Shown in pieces: positions 11,286-22,718 of a stretch of 64,000 nt of DNA. The DNA is from Cyrtodaria siliqua (Eukaryota; Mollusca; Bivalvia; Adapedonta; Hiatellidae): positions 124,001 to 188,000 of the forward strand of contig JAWPHD010000002.1 in the NCBI GenBank assembly GCA_037043455.1, given 5' to 3'. The notes beneath the pieces were generated by a model. That model searched no databases. It was not told the DNA's origin and saw nothing but the letters and a program-made list of their open reading frames with translations. Position 1 is the first letter of the stretch; every line of letters begins with the position of its first letter. The position numbers were made by a program, and so were the translations under genes.

Positions 11286-14200
11286 ACCTTCATTTTTAGC
11301 TCAACTGATCAGAGATCAGCAGAGCTTATGCCGTGGTGCGGCGTCTGTCGTCCGTCCGTCTGTCCGTCTGTCTGTCTGTCCGTAAACTTTTTTTTGTAGC
11401 GACTACTCCTCTGAAACTACTGAATGGATTTTCATGAAACTTTACAGAAATGTTGCCCATGAAGTCTAGTTGATCCTAGCAAAAATTCATGTTGATGTGA
11501 AATCCAAGATGGCCGCCAGATCTAAAAATAGGTTTTTAAAAAACAAGTTTGTAACGACTTCTTCTTGAAAACTATAAGTGATATTGATATGGGACTTTTT
11601 CAAAAATGATCAGCATGACATGATGTTGGTCCTTGTCGAAAATCGTTTTGATTCGACGTTAAACATGGCTGCCAGCGGCCATCTTTGTTTACATAGAGTT
11701 ATATAATGAAAACTTGTAGCGACTACTCCTCTGAAACTACTTGACGGATTTTCATGAAACTTCACAGGAATGTTGCTCTTGATGTCTAATTGATCCTAGC
11801 AAAATTTCAGGTCGGCCGGAAATTCAAGATGGCCGCCCAGGCTTAAAATAATTTTTCAAAATTCAAGTTTGTAGCGACTACTTCTTGAAAACTATTAGTG
11901 ATATTGATATGGGACTTTTTCTGAAATGATCAGCATGATATGATGTTGGTCCTTGTCAAAAATTGTTTTGATTCAACGTTAAACATGGCTGCCAGCGGCC
12001 ATCTTTGTTTACATAAAGTTATATAGTAAAAACTTGTAGCGACTACTCCTTTGAAACTACTTGGCGGATTTTCATGAAACTTTACAGGAATGTTGCTCTT
12101 AATGCCTTATTGATCCTAGCACAATTTCAGGTCGGCCAGAAAATCAAGATGGCCGCCACAGCTAAAAATAGATTTTTAAAAAAGAAGTTTGTAGCGACTA
12201 CTTCTTGAAAACTATAAGTGATATTGATATGGGACTTTTTCTAAAAAGATCAGCATGATATGATGTTGGTCCTTGTCAAAAATTGTTTTGATTCAACGTT
12301 AAACATGGCTGCCAGCGGCCATCTTTGTTTACATAGAGTTATATAGTAAAAACTTGTAGCGACTACTCCTTTGAAACTACTTGGCGGATTTTCATGAAAC
12401 TTAACAGGAATGATTCTCTTGATGTCTAATTGATCCTAGCAAAATTTCAGGTCGGCCGGAAATTCAAGATGGCCGCCACGGCTAAAAATAATTTTTCAAA
12501 ATACAAGTTTGTAGCGACTACTTCTTGAAAACTATAAGTGATATTGATATGGGACTTTTTCTAAAATGATCAGCATGATATGATGTTGGTCCTTGTCAAA
12601 AGTTGTTTTGATTCAACGTTAAACATGGCTGCCAGCAGCCATCTTTGTTTACATAGAGTTATATAGTAAAAACTTGTAGCGACTACTCCTTTGAAACTAC
12701 ATGGCGGATTTTCATGAAACTTTACAGGAATGTTGCTCTTAATGTCTAATTGATCCTAGCAAAGTTTCAGGTCTGCAAGAAATTCAAGATGGCCACCACA
12801 GCTGAAAATAGATTTTTAAAAAAGAAGTTTGAAGGGACTACGTCTTGAAAACTATAAGTGATATTGATATGGGACTTTTTGTAAAATGATCAGCATGACA
12901 TGATGCTTATCAGAGTCAACCATTATTTTGATTTGACGTTAAACATGGCTGCCAGTGGCCATCTTTGTTTACATAGAGTTATATAATGAAAACTTGTAGC
13001 GACTACTCCTCTGAAACTACTTGACGGATTTTCATGAAACTTCACAGGAATGTTGCTCTTGATGTCTAATTGATCCTAGCAAAATTTCAGGTCGGCCGGA
13101 AATTCAAGATGGCCGCCCAGGCTTAAAATAATTTTTCAAAATTCAAGTTTGTAGCGACTACTTCTTGAAAACTATTAGTGATATTGATATGGGACTTTTT
13201 CTGAAATGATCAGCATGATATGATGTTGGTCCTTGTCAAAAATTGTTTTGATTCAACGTTAAACATGGCTGCCAGCGGCCATCTTTGTTTACATAAAGTT
13301 ATATAGTAAAAACTTGTAGCGACTACTCCTTTGAAACTACTTGGCGGATTTTCATGAAACTTTACAGGAATGTTGCTCTTAATGCCTTATTGATCCTAGC
13401 ACAATTTCAGGTCGGCCAGAAAATCAAGATGGCCGCCACAGCTAAAAATAGATTTTTAAAAAAGAAGTTTGTAGCGACTACTTCTTGAAAACTATAAGTG
13501 ATATTGATATGGGACTTTTTCTAAAAAGATCAGCATGATATGATGTTGGTCCTTGTCAAAAATTGTTTTGATTCAACGTTAAACATGGCTGCCAGCGGCC
13601 ATCTTTGTTTACATAGAGTTATATAGTAAAAACTTGTAGCGACTACTCCTTTGAAACTACTTGGCGGATTTTCATGAAACTTAACAGGAATGATTCTCTT
13701 GATGTCTAATTGATCCTAGCAAAATTTCAGGTCGGCCGGAAATTCAAGATGGCCGCCACGGCTAAAAATAATTTTTCAAAATACAAGTTTGTAGCGACTA
13801 CTTCTTGAAAACTATAAGTGATATTGATATGGGACTTTTTCTAAAATGATCAGCATGATATGATGTTGGTCCTTGTCAAAAGTTGTTTTGATTCAACGTT
13901 AAACATGGCTGCCAGCAGCCATCTTTGTTTACATAGAGTTATATAGTAAAAACTTGTAGCGACTACTCCTTTGAAACTACATGGCGGGTTTTCATGAAAC
14001 TTTACAGGAATGTTGCTCTTAATGTCTAATTGATCCTAGCAAAGTTTCAGGTCTGCAAGAAATTCAAGATGGCCACCACAGCTGAAAATAGATTTTTAAA
14101 AAGAAGTTTGAAGGGACTACGTCTTGAAAACTATAAGTGATATTGATATGGGACTTTTTGTAAAATGATCAGCATGACATGATGCTTATCAGAGTCAACC

Positions 14201-14493
14201 ATTATTTTGATTTGACGTTAAACATGGCTGCCAGTGGCCATCTTTGTTTACATAGAGTTATATGATGAAAACTTGTAGCGACTACTCCTCTGAAACTACT
14301 TGACGGATTTTCATGAAACTTCACAGGAATGTTGCTCTTGATGTCTAATTGATCCTAGCAAAATTTCAGGTCTGCCGGAAATTCAAGATGGCTGCCACGG
14401 CTAAAAATAATTTTTCAAAAAACAAGTCTGTAGCGACTACTTCCTGAAACCAAAATCAATCAGTAGAGCTTCAAGGTCATTGACCTCTTGTTT
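11286..14493 (+). mobile_element. Array element, family 2, complete, with ten 320-bp units
   Basis: The 5' end is TTTTTAGCTCAACTGATC; CTGATC-AGA-GATCAG forms a terminal hairpin. The 3' end is AATCAGTAGAGCTTCAAGG followed by the hairpin AGGTCATTGACCT and CTTGTTTT. The interior is an array whose markers AACTTGTAGCGACTACTCC fall at 11711, 12031, 12351, 12671, 12991, 13311, 13631, 13951 and 14270, with a diverged first unit at 11395. It sits inside the T run of a family 1 element with no visible target duplication. There is no ORF of note. The arrangement resembles non-autonomous Helentrons; that assignment is inferred from structure only. Confidence 0.8.
11711..14269. repeat. Higher-order repeat: two near-identical 1280-bp blocks of four 320-bp units
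   Basis: Units 1-4 (11711-12990) recur at 12991-14269, with differences noted only at a G for A near 13988 and a one-base deletion near 14100. Units within a block are clearly more different from one another than from their counterpart 1280 bp away. The block therefore duplicated very recently. Confidence 0.9.
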
Positions 14494-14799
14494 TTTCATC
14501 TTTACCAAACTTTGCCAGATTGTTAATATCAATGAAAGCTTGCAGAAGTTTGAAAAACAGCTAGATCGGACTAATGAAATCAGAGTTATGGCCCTTGATT
14601 TAGTAAATAGTAAATTTTTTATATTTTGCCTTGTTAAGACAATAGGGCCTTCATGTTTCATTCAGTCTCAAACTTTATCCGATTGTTGATATCAACAAAA
14701 ACTCAAGACGAATTCGAAAACCAGCCAGTTCTGAACAGTAACTCAAGAGTTACTTTAGCCAGTAGAACTATACAAGCCCTCTTGTTTGTAGTGTTTGAT

Positions 14800-15560
14800 T
14801 AGATTCATTCATTAATTCATTCTTTACTCATTCATTCTTTACTTATTTATTCATTAATATATATGTCCCATAGCGAATAACTGCCATACCTGCCCATAAC
14901 TTGGAAGTTTATGATACTTTACACACATCATCTTACTCCAATGAATGTCGTAAAGTATGTCAAATGACTCTAGACTTCCATTTTGCAGAGTTACGCCCCT
15001 TTCCATAAAAAACTTTAACCTACAACCTATAAGTAACCGAGTTCATTAACTTGACAAAATATTGCCACTTTCTACAGTCCTTCCTTATGAAATATTAAAA
15101 TGCCATTGACATGTCCAATAACTCTGAATTTCTACGTTCATTTGCAAATCTTTTCATTGAAGAATTTAGATATAGGTGGTATAATATCGTAGATATAGTA
15201 TGCATTTATTCCAGAACCTCTCCAAATTTGGCAGAACGATTGAGTATGGTATTCTTGATAATCAGTTTGACTTGCTTTATAGTGATCTCATAGTTTATAC
15301 TTCTATAGATGGATCCCTATAAAAGCATAAAGGGTGAGGTCACTCTGAAGTGGATCAAATTGTGTGTCAGAAGTATCATAATCTATTGTTGTGATAATTT
15401 TGGAATGAGATGTGATGAAATAGCAAGCAAACATATTAAACACCTATTTGATGATTGGTTAACTGGCTGGTTGCAAGGGCATAACCAGACTTTTATAAAT
15501 TATATGCACAAAAGTAATAATTAAGCACCGCAGGCATATATTCTACCTTCTCGTGGGGTT
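14800..15560 (+). repeat. Dispersed repeat, copy A (partner at 29195-29720)
   Basis: The segment from about 14945 to 15480 aligns with 29210-29720. Shared blocks include AACTCTGAATTTC, TTATTCCAGAACCTCTCCAA, TTGATAATCAGTTTGACTTG, GGATCCCTATAAAAGCATAA and GATAATTTTGGAATGAGA. Neither copy has a long ORF; small frames such as 15309-15524 are not conserved between them. Class unknown. Confidence 0.75.
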
Positions 15561-17920
15561 TGGGGCATGCACCACCCAGAAACCAACTATTCCACTCGAA
15601 TAGTTGAATATGGTGCAATCTAGCACTTTCTAGAACAATCTTTTCTATCTTTTATCCACAAATATTATTCTTTCTTATGACTGGCGAAAACATGTTGTGC
15701 GTATAGGCAGTTATATCCTTGGGTCAAGATGGGTTTCTGTTAATACTGGTCTTGACACATATGCAGGGCACTCGTCTGGCTGATTTTGGGGCCAAAAATT
15801 GACCTCATACCCTTCCCCTGAAAGCATATTATCTACTTTCTCTGTTAAAATTTCACTTCTAAATTTTTTTTATATATGACCTACCATTACACAGGAAATT
15901 TCTTTCCAATAACTTGTTCCTAACAAAAATTCTTGAGAGGAAACCATTTTTCTAGTTTTAGTAACATTGATCTTGAACTCATACAGTCCCAAGCCTCCTT
16001 GTAAGCTTCCTTTCCAATATATCATTCCTAACAAAAGATATTGAGCATGATATTTTTCTATTTTTAGAAACAGCGACCATAACCATGACTGTGACCCCAT
16101 GAGTGACCTCAAATGCAACTCCAAGCTTCCTTTCCATATTTCTATATGTAAGGAAAACAGAACCTTAATTTGTGTCCTTAGAAATTCCCCTTTGATATAA
16201 GCTACCTACCCAGCAAGCTGCATCGCAATATTTTCATTTCTAACTGAAGTTATTAAACCGACACCATGAGTTCCCTTTTTCCTTACTAATATAAGTGATA
16301 TCAAAACATTGCAAAATTCTCCTTCCTGAGGGTCCTGGCAGCAGTCCCCTGAAAGCTAAAAAGCCCTGATATGACCCATTATTTTGTAGACATTTATTAA
16401 CATGGAAGTTTGAAACATATTTCTTTAGCATAATTTAAAATACTGTATGAAAACTTGAGCTATTTTTCACAGAAACAGGCATTCTTAAACCTCTTGATTA
16501 TACACTTGAACCCTATGCCTGCAAGTGATATATTTCAGTTTTGTCTAGATCTTTAGCAACTTCTCTTCATCTTAATCTCTGCCATACAGCCCGACTGTCC
16601 CTCCCCCACCCTACCCGGACATCGGACATACCACACATATGGCGTCCCCACATCAACCTCTAGTGCAAGTTCATCTTGATAGGCCTGCCATACAACCCGA
16701 CTGTCCCCAGTACCATTGCACCTTGCAAATAATGTGCCTAAATCAGTCACATGGTAGAAATTCCTTTGCGTGTGCATCTCAAAGCAAGTGTTGTCATCGA
16801 AATGAAGAATGTCAAATAGTGAATTCAAGTTATACAAATTTGAGAATAAGTTATCGCAATCTCTTGAGGACTTATTACAAGGCCCAGTTCATTTGCAATC
16901 ATTGGGAAACCTGAAATACAACGTTTATCATTGAAAGAAATGAAGCAAATGGATAACATGATGTTGACACAACTGCGTTCCGTCACTGGATAATTTACGT
17001 CATTTTCGGACGTCTGATAAATGCCGCTTTAGAACCAATTATTTAGTACATAACTGGTCGAAGAAAACAAAGTGAAAAAAAGTTCCAAACCATCCGGCTA
17101 GAGGGAAATATTTTCCTCGAAAATTAATTTCACGTAGTTATAATATTTCCGTCCCTCAGAATCTCGGTAAATCCTTTCAAGAAATGTAATATATTACATC
17201 TTATAGGACATTGTTGTGACATATTGGCTCTTGTAAGACATAGTTATAACATATTGTATCTTGTAAGACATTTGTATTTTCTTGCTAAATGTGATGAAAT
17301 TAACAGCTTGTCATTGATGGCTCAAAACCGTAAAATCAAAAAATAAAATGGAATTATTTTAAATATGTCTATTTAGGTAAAAATCTTTGTGTCCTGTGTG
17401 TTTAAGGAATTTTCACAAAGTTCTTACTTAGATATTCTTATTATTGAATAAATCGAATAAATTGAAATAGCATGTAGTCCATGTGACTCGTCGGATATCG
17501 TATATTATCCTTATGCTAGTATCTTCCTCTTGTCCAAATGAAATTCACAGACACGTTGGGCACAAAAAAGTTACCAGATTCATTAAGATCACCTGAGTTA
17601 ATTCTTTTACCTGCCATGTTTTGATACTTTTCACAATAGGTGATGGCTTAGTGGAATGATCAGCGTGACGATCTAGTGATCCAGGGATATGGGGGATGTG
17701 TGACGATCTAGTGATCCAGGGATATGGGGTACATCCCGGGCAGAATGTGGATCAATTACCAAAATACTTCACAATGATGCAGACTATACTGTGCCCTAGT
17801 CATGCATACACTTGCCCCTAACCTTGACATTTTGATTTAAAATGACGGAAAATTAAATTGGAAAACAAAATGTTGCACATTTCAAACATTTTTCCTTCAA
17901 CAATATCTTTCAAACTGTAA
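15561..17920. other. Spacer without recognised genes
   Basis: No convincing gene. Small items: two short similar stretches with CCCGACTGTCCC at 16590 and 16697; three TTGTAAGACAT-like repeats at 17190-17270; and a 35-bp direct duplication containing GTGACGATCTAGTGATCCAG at about 17665 and 17700. The 91-94 codon frames at 16553-16914 overlap on opposite strands and show no domain. Confidence 0.4.
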
Positions 17921-17934
17921 GGGCTACAACTTTG

Positions 17935-18305
17935 ATCAGTGTATTAGGATAGATATACTTAATAGTGATGGGTGTATTATAGGTCAGTGAGTGTATTAGG
18001 ATAGATATACTTCATAGTGCTGGGTGGTATTATAGGTCAGTGAGTGTATTAGGATAGATATACTTCATAGTGCTGGGTGGTATTATAGGTCAGTGAGTGT
18101 ATTAGGATAGATATACTTCATAGTGCTGGGTGGTATTATAGGTCAGTGAGTGTATTAGGATAGATATACTTCATAGTGCTGGGTGGTATTATAGGTCAGT
18201 GAGTGTATTAGGATAGATATACTTCATAGTGCTGGGTGATATTATAGGTCAGTGAGTGTATAAGGATAGATATACTTAATAGTGCTGCGTGGTATTATCG
18301 GTTTA
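17935..18305. repeat. 53-bp minisatellite, about 7 copies
   Basis: Units contain GTGTATTAGGATAGATATAC, TTCATAGTGCTGGGTGGTAT and TATAGGTCAGTGA. Inner copies are almost identical. The GTGTATTAGGATA motif is shared with the array at 19035-19435. Confidence 0.95.
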
Positions 18306-19034
18306 TTGTGATACGGACCTCAAAATAATACATACCGTGATTTTTTTTTAGCATACCGGATTGTACCTGTTTCCTCTACACAGGTGTTTTGATTATGAAA
18401 GTAAATCGTAATATGCAACCAAGATCTATTCTTAACTTCGTTGGGTTCCCGTGTTTGTAATACAATCGTAAATACACATATTGGGAAGTGGGCACCATCA
18501 TATTTAACAATAGACGCACTTCCAATAATATCAGGTGCTCGCTTGTCGTAATGCGTGCATATGTAGTGCTGGGCACCATGCACTCGGGACGAACATGGCT
18601 GATTCATGTGATTGAGAAATGTTAAAAACAAAAGAGCAAAATCGTGTGTTTGGGATCACTTTGGGCTTAAAAATGGCGCTATAATAGTAGATCTAGGCGA
18701 TGTTACATTTTGTAATTGCTCCGGCAGCACAACACATTTGGTAACTCACTTGTGAAGACATTACTCGACATTGATTTACAAATTCAAAACAGAAAGTAGT
18801 CATTGTCAACATTGGAACTGCCATGCGTAATGTTAATCATTCACAAGCACAACCAACATTGCGTCACATTATCTAATTTGCATTGAAGTACACCAGGAAA
18901 TCAGCAAAGTATATTGAAAGTATCCAAGACTATATATTATGAACAATATATTATGAAACGTATCGGGATACAGTCTCTTGCGATACATTTTTCGCGATAC
19001 ATTTTTTGGATGCGATTCCCAGCACTAATACTTT
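18306..19034. other. Segment between two related arrays
   Basis: No gene recognised. The minus-strand 103-codon frame (18320-18631) has no known domain. The segment is bracketed by GTGATACGGACC at the left and GTATCGGGATACAG/GCGATACATTTTTCGCG at the right. It may be an insertion that split an ancestral array, but no clear terminal inverted repeat was found. Confidence 0.4.
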
Positions 19035-19435
19035 ACATATCACACACAGCGGGTGTATTAGGATATATACTTTACCTAAAACACTCGCAGTGGGTGTATT
19101 AGGATATATACTTTACATATAACACTCACAGTGGGTGTATTATGATATATACTTTACATAAAACACTCACAGCTGTGTATTAGGATATATACTTAACATA
19201 TAACACTCACAGCGGGTGTATTAGGATATATACATAACATATAACACTCGCAGTGGGTGTATTATGATACAATGTATATACTTTACATATAACACTCACA
19301 GCGGGTGTATTAGGATATATACTTCACATGTTACACTCACAGCGGGTGTATTAGGATATATACTTTACATACAACACTCACAGAGGGTGTATTAGAATAT
19401 ATACTTTACATATAACACTCACATGTGGGGACGAC
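19035..19435. repeat. 41-bp minisatellite, about 10 copies
   Basis: Units contain GGGTGTATTAGGATATATAC, TTTACATATAACACTCACAG. One copy has a short insertion (ACAATG near 19270). Confidence 0.95.
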
Positions 19436-20525
19436 CTTGACATTAAGGTTTAAAAAGACTGGAAAAAAAACTTTGGAAAATGTTAAACATTTTGCCCTTT
19501 TTTTTCTTTCTTTCAGCAACATAACATAAGCGATGTGATCAATAAGCGTACGTGTATTATTTATTACTTCTTTTTGGGACAGGCTCATCAAATTATTTTT
19601 GTATAATACTTGAGCATAGGTTTCTTGTGGTTAGACTCGTGGTGGCCTTTTAGTTTTACGAGACTTCAAAAGATCGAGAGTGCTGTCCTTTTGACAGCTG
19701 TTTCTATTTCCTTTTATATTTGTAATAGTTTTCTAGTTCTTTCATTTTTGCTCAAAATGTTTAAAGCATCTTCGCATGATTGCGTTTTTATTTTCTGTAT
19801 TTATGTTTGTACAACTGATTGACAGAATGAACTGTATTTTGGTTGGTGCCGTTTAAAATAACACTTTTCCACTTTAAAATCAAATACGTGTTAAAAAATG
19901 GATGCATCTTATCTGAACAATAGAACTTACATGTACAAGTTGGCCAGTATAACTTACATGTACTGTACTATATGGCCAATATAATTATGTACTATCTGGC
20001 CAGTATAACTTATTTTCTATCTGGTACTAATTCTTGAGACTTTGGTTGTGGGGAGGGATGTATGTAGGTCAGTCCCGGTCACTCGATCCCGTCTTTATGA
20101 CACATGCTGGTTCATATCTTGTAGATCTATCTTACATGTTCAAATTTAATGATGTTACTTCAGAGCTGTAGAATTCAAAATGAATGAGTAAAAAGGAACA
20201 CGATCAGGGTAAACAAAAAAACATGTTTAATTAGTTCATGCTTCCAAAATGGATATGAATTCATTTAATACATTTTAAGAGAACCAATCTGATTAAATGG
20301 ATGTTAATTAAAAACGAAACACTTTGGCCTTTGTTCTTATTATTAATAGACCAGTTGTCATCATGTAAATATCAAACAAACTGTCCACAGGACAATACAT
20401 TACAAATTATGAATTTTTAAAATTTGTGTATTTGTAATAAGTTGATGAGTAATGCAGTCTGAGGGTATGAACAAGAAGTACCGAGTAAATTACTCCAATA
20501 CTCAGCTTATCTACAGCTCTGCTGT
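19436..20525. other. Spacer without recognised genes
   Basis: AT-rich. A short imperfect repeat of TGGCCAGTATAACTTACATG lies at 19930-20025. Nothing else supported. Confidence 0.4.
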
Positions 20526-20529
20526 TACA

Positions 20530-20875
20530 CTCAAATGACACATCCCATGTTTCCAATGACATATCCCATGTCTCCAGTGACATATTCCATGTCTCCAATG
20601 ACATATCCCATGTCTCCAATGACATCACGTGTCTCCAATGACATCTGACATGTCTCAAATGACATATTGACATCTACCATGTCTACACTGACATCCCATG
20701 TCTCCAACAACATATCCCTCATTTCCAATGACACCTTCCATGACACCTACACTTATCTCCAATGACATATCACATGTCACCAATGGCATATATCAGGTAT
20801 CCAATGACATATATCATGTCTCCTATGACATCTTCCATGTCACCAATGACACCTCCCATGTCTCCGCTGACTTTA
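20530..20875. repeat. 21-bp minisatellite (CATGTCTCCAATGACATATCC), about 16 copies
   Basis: Imperfect 21-bp units built on ATGTCTCCAATGACAT. Units are a multiple of three without stops, so open frames appear on both strands (20407-20746 minus, 20698-20889 plus). These are by-products. Confidence 0.93.
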
Positions 20876-21487
20876 AAAAAAAAGGATGATTTGTAAAATG
20901 CTAATTATTTATTATGAGTTGTTGGTAAATAATAAGTTTCTCACTTCGATCCCAAGGCCTTTATACTTAACAAAATGTTTTCAAGTAGGCCATAATAAAT
21001 TATTTGCTAGATTCTAATCCCTGCCCGCCCCCGTTTTTTTTAAGCCGCCCCGGTAATTTTTATTTCTTCAAAAAAAGAAGGAAAAAAAAGGCCATTTTCC
21101 ATTTGTCGTATAAAATAAAAAATAGAAAATAAAATTTCACCCCCTGCCCCTATTTTGAAATAAATTAGGATGAGAAATTAGCAATTAATTTATTATGGCC
21201 TTAGCAAAATGTGCGTAGTGCAGCAGATTTAAGGCATTTCATGCTCAAATCGTTCCAGGTTGTATTTACGTAATTTGAATATAATGTATTTTTTATCAGT
21301 GATTATGTTGAAAATATGAAGAACTATTTCATGTGTGTTTAGTGAATATATTTACAAAGTATTTAAAAGTGGGTGAATTTTGTTTAATTATATTTATCAG
21401 CCATTCAGCAGTTTTAATAAAGTGATGCAAATAATATGTAAATATACGTTATTGGTGGTTACTGTAATAATAAGCCTAAGCCTCGTG
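20876..21487. other. AT-rich spacer
   Basis: No gene seen. The part at 20985-21190 is flanked by AGGCCATAATAAATTA and its inverted form TTATTATGGCC, so it could be a small decayed inverted-repeat element. Confidence 0.35.
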
Positions 21488-21856
21488 TAGTTCTTGGGCA
21501 AGAAAGAATAGGACCACTGCTTATCCAGGTAAAGGGGTAAAATGTCCACCACCACAAACCACCAAAAAAAACATGTTCATTTTGTCATTCTTGCCATGTT
21601 TATTAAAGGTCTTCATCATCAGCCCTGTATTGTTTCAGGTGCTACTTGAGTGGTGGCAGAAAACAACGTTCGTGGCTCCAGCGATAAATGGAGTGTTTAC
21701 ATTAGAGTTTGCAGCAACTCTGCAGTTCTGCTGGTAAAAAGGTTCTATGCCCATTCTGCATATTTTATCTAGATGTAAATGGAGAGTGGGCCCGGAATGT
21801 TCAATCCAGTTGGCGCCATATAACATTTTTATGTTGGTGCGACGCCAACTAGCAAT
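21488..21856 (+). mobile_element. SINE-like retroelement, copy 2 (diverged)
   Basis: Aligns with 9458-9857: AAGAATAGGACCACTGC, GTCTTCATCATCAGCCCTG, TTTGCAGCAACTCTGCAGTT, TTATCTAGATGTAAATGGAG, GGCGCCATATAACATTTTTA and GTTGGTGCGACG. The 3' tail is short. It is the most diverged of the three long copies. Confidence 0.7.
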
Positions 21857-22044
21857 TACATGATGTAATGATGTCATCCAAGATATGACAAGTAGTTATT
21901 ATATCACATAATATGTAAAGACATTATGAAAGCAAAGTTGTATTATAAATTGTTCATGAATTGTATATCTCAAAAGCTATGCATTTAAATACTGTCCTCT
22001 ATGTATTATCTACATACTTAATGATACATTAATCTGTTCATATC

Positions 22045-22125
22045 ATATGTGTTTACAAATAATGATGTAACATTTCATATCTTCCATGTAAATAATCATG
22101 TAACATTTCATATCTTTCATGATGG
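22045..22125. repeat. 33-bp minisatellite, detached left part
   Basis: About two and a half copies of the unit CATTTCATATCTTCCATG-TAAATAATCATGTAA, identical in type to the main array at 22719-23895. Two SINE-type insertions separate them. Confidence 0.9.
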
Positions 22126-22388
22126 GACGTCCGTGGCCGAGTGGTTAGAGTCTCTGACTTGCAATCACTTACCCCTCACCGCTGTAGGTTCGATCCCTCA
22201 GGGGCCTAGGAATCTTTTTGTGAGGAAGCTATCCAGCTGGCTTGCGGAACGTCGGTGGTTCTACCCAGGTGCCCGCCCGTGCACGAAAATTGCCCGGAGG
22301 GGCACCTGGGGTCTTCCTCCACCAGCGGAAGCTGGAATATGACCTTAGCTGTTGGTGCGACTATAAAATCCAATTTAATTCAATTCAA
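22126..22388 (+). mobile_element. tRNA-derived SINE inserted in the 33-bp array
   Basis: The head has pol III boxes: A box TGGCCGAGTGGTTAGAG (22135-22151) and B box GGTTCGATCCC (22188-22198), as in a serine or leucine tRNA. The body has GGTTCTACCCAGG and GGTCTTCCTCCACCA, a central segment shared with SINE copies at 37400 and 54729. The tail is GTTGGTGCGACTATAAAATC plus AATTCAATTC repeats. A short piece of array (TTCATATCTTCGATGTAA) follows at about 22389-22405, showing the insertion was into the minisatellite. Confidence 0.88.
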
Positions 22389-22402
22389 TTCATATCTTCG
22401 AT

Positions 22403-22718
22403 GTAAGCCCCATGAAGTTCCCGGGGCCCTGTTTGGTTATAACGGGGCAAAGAATAGGGCCACTGCAGATCCCATTGGAGGGGAAGGCAGAGGGGTAGAA
22501 CCACCCAAATTCATGTTCATTTTATCATTTTTTGTCCATGCTCATTCAAGGTCTTCATCATCAATAGAATTTGCAGCAACTCTGCAGTTCAGGGTGAGAA
22601 TGTTCTAGGCCTGTTCTCCATATTTTATCTCGATGTACATGGAGGATGAGCCTGGCATGTTCATTCCTGTTAGGCACCATATAACCTTGCATGTGCCTTA
22701 AAACCCCAATTCAATTCA
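22403..22718 (+). mobile_element. SINE-like retroelement, copy 3, inserted in the 33-bp array
   Basis: Runs from CCCATGAAGTTCCCGGGGCC through GGGCCACTGCAGATCCC, GCAGCAACTCTGCAGTTC and TCTCGATGTACATGGAGGAT to the tail CCTTAAAACCCCAATTCAA. Compared with copy 1 it lacks the stretch between 'GGTCTTCATCATCA' and 'ATAGAATTTGCAGC'. It is directly followed by the array. Confidence 0.8.

Larger units (their letters stand above)
11173..14787 (+). mobile_element. Array element, family 1, split by a family 2 element
   Basis: The 5' end is TTTTAGCTCTTAGCCAAAGG plus CGAGCAGAGCCTATGGGATG. After CAATAGGACCTTCATTTTT it is broken by the family 2 element. It resumes as TTTCATCTTTACCAAACTTT, which is continuous with intact family members (compare 60985). 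The degenerate 3' end is GCCAGTAGAAC (14758-14768) followed by AGCCCTCTTGTTT. About two units of the roughly 150-bp TTACCAAACTTT/GTTATGGCCCTTGA repeat remain on the right side. Confidence 0.75.

Noticed and set aside
16553..16914. Pair of 91-94 codon frames as a gene
   Set aside because: They overlap on opposite strands and have no domain or splice support.
22126..22210. Functional tRNA-Ser/Leu gene
   Set aside because: A and B boxes are good, but the acceptor stem does not close, and the sequence continues into a SINE body and tail.
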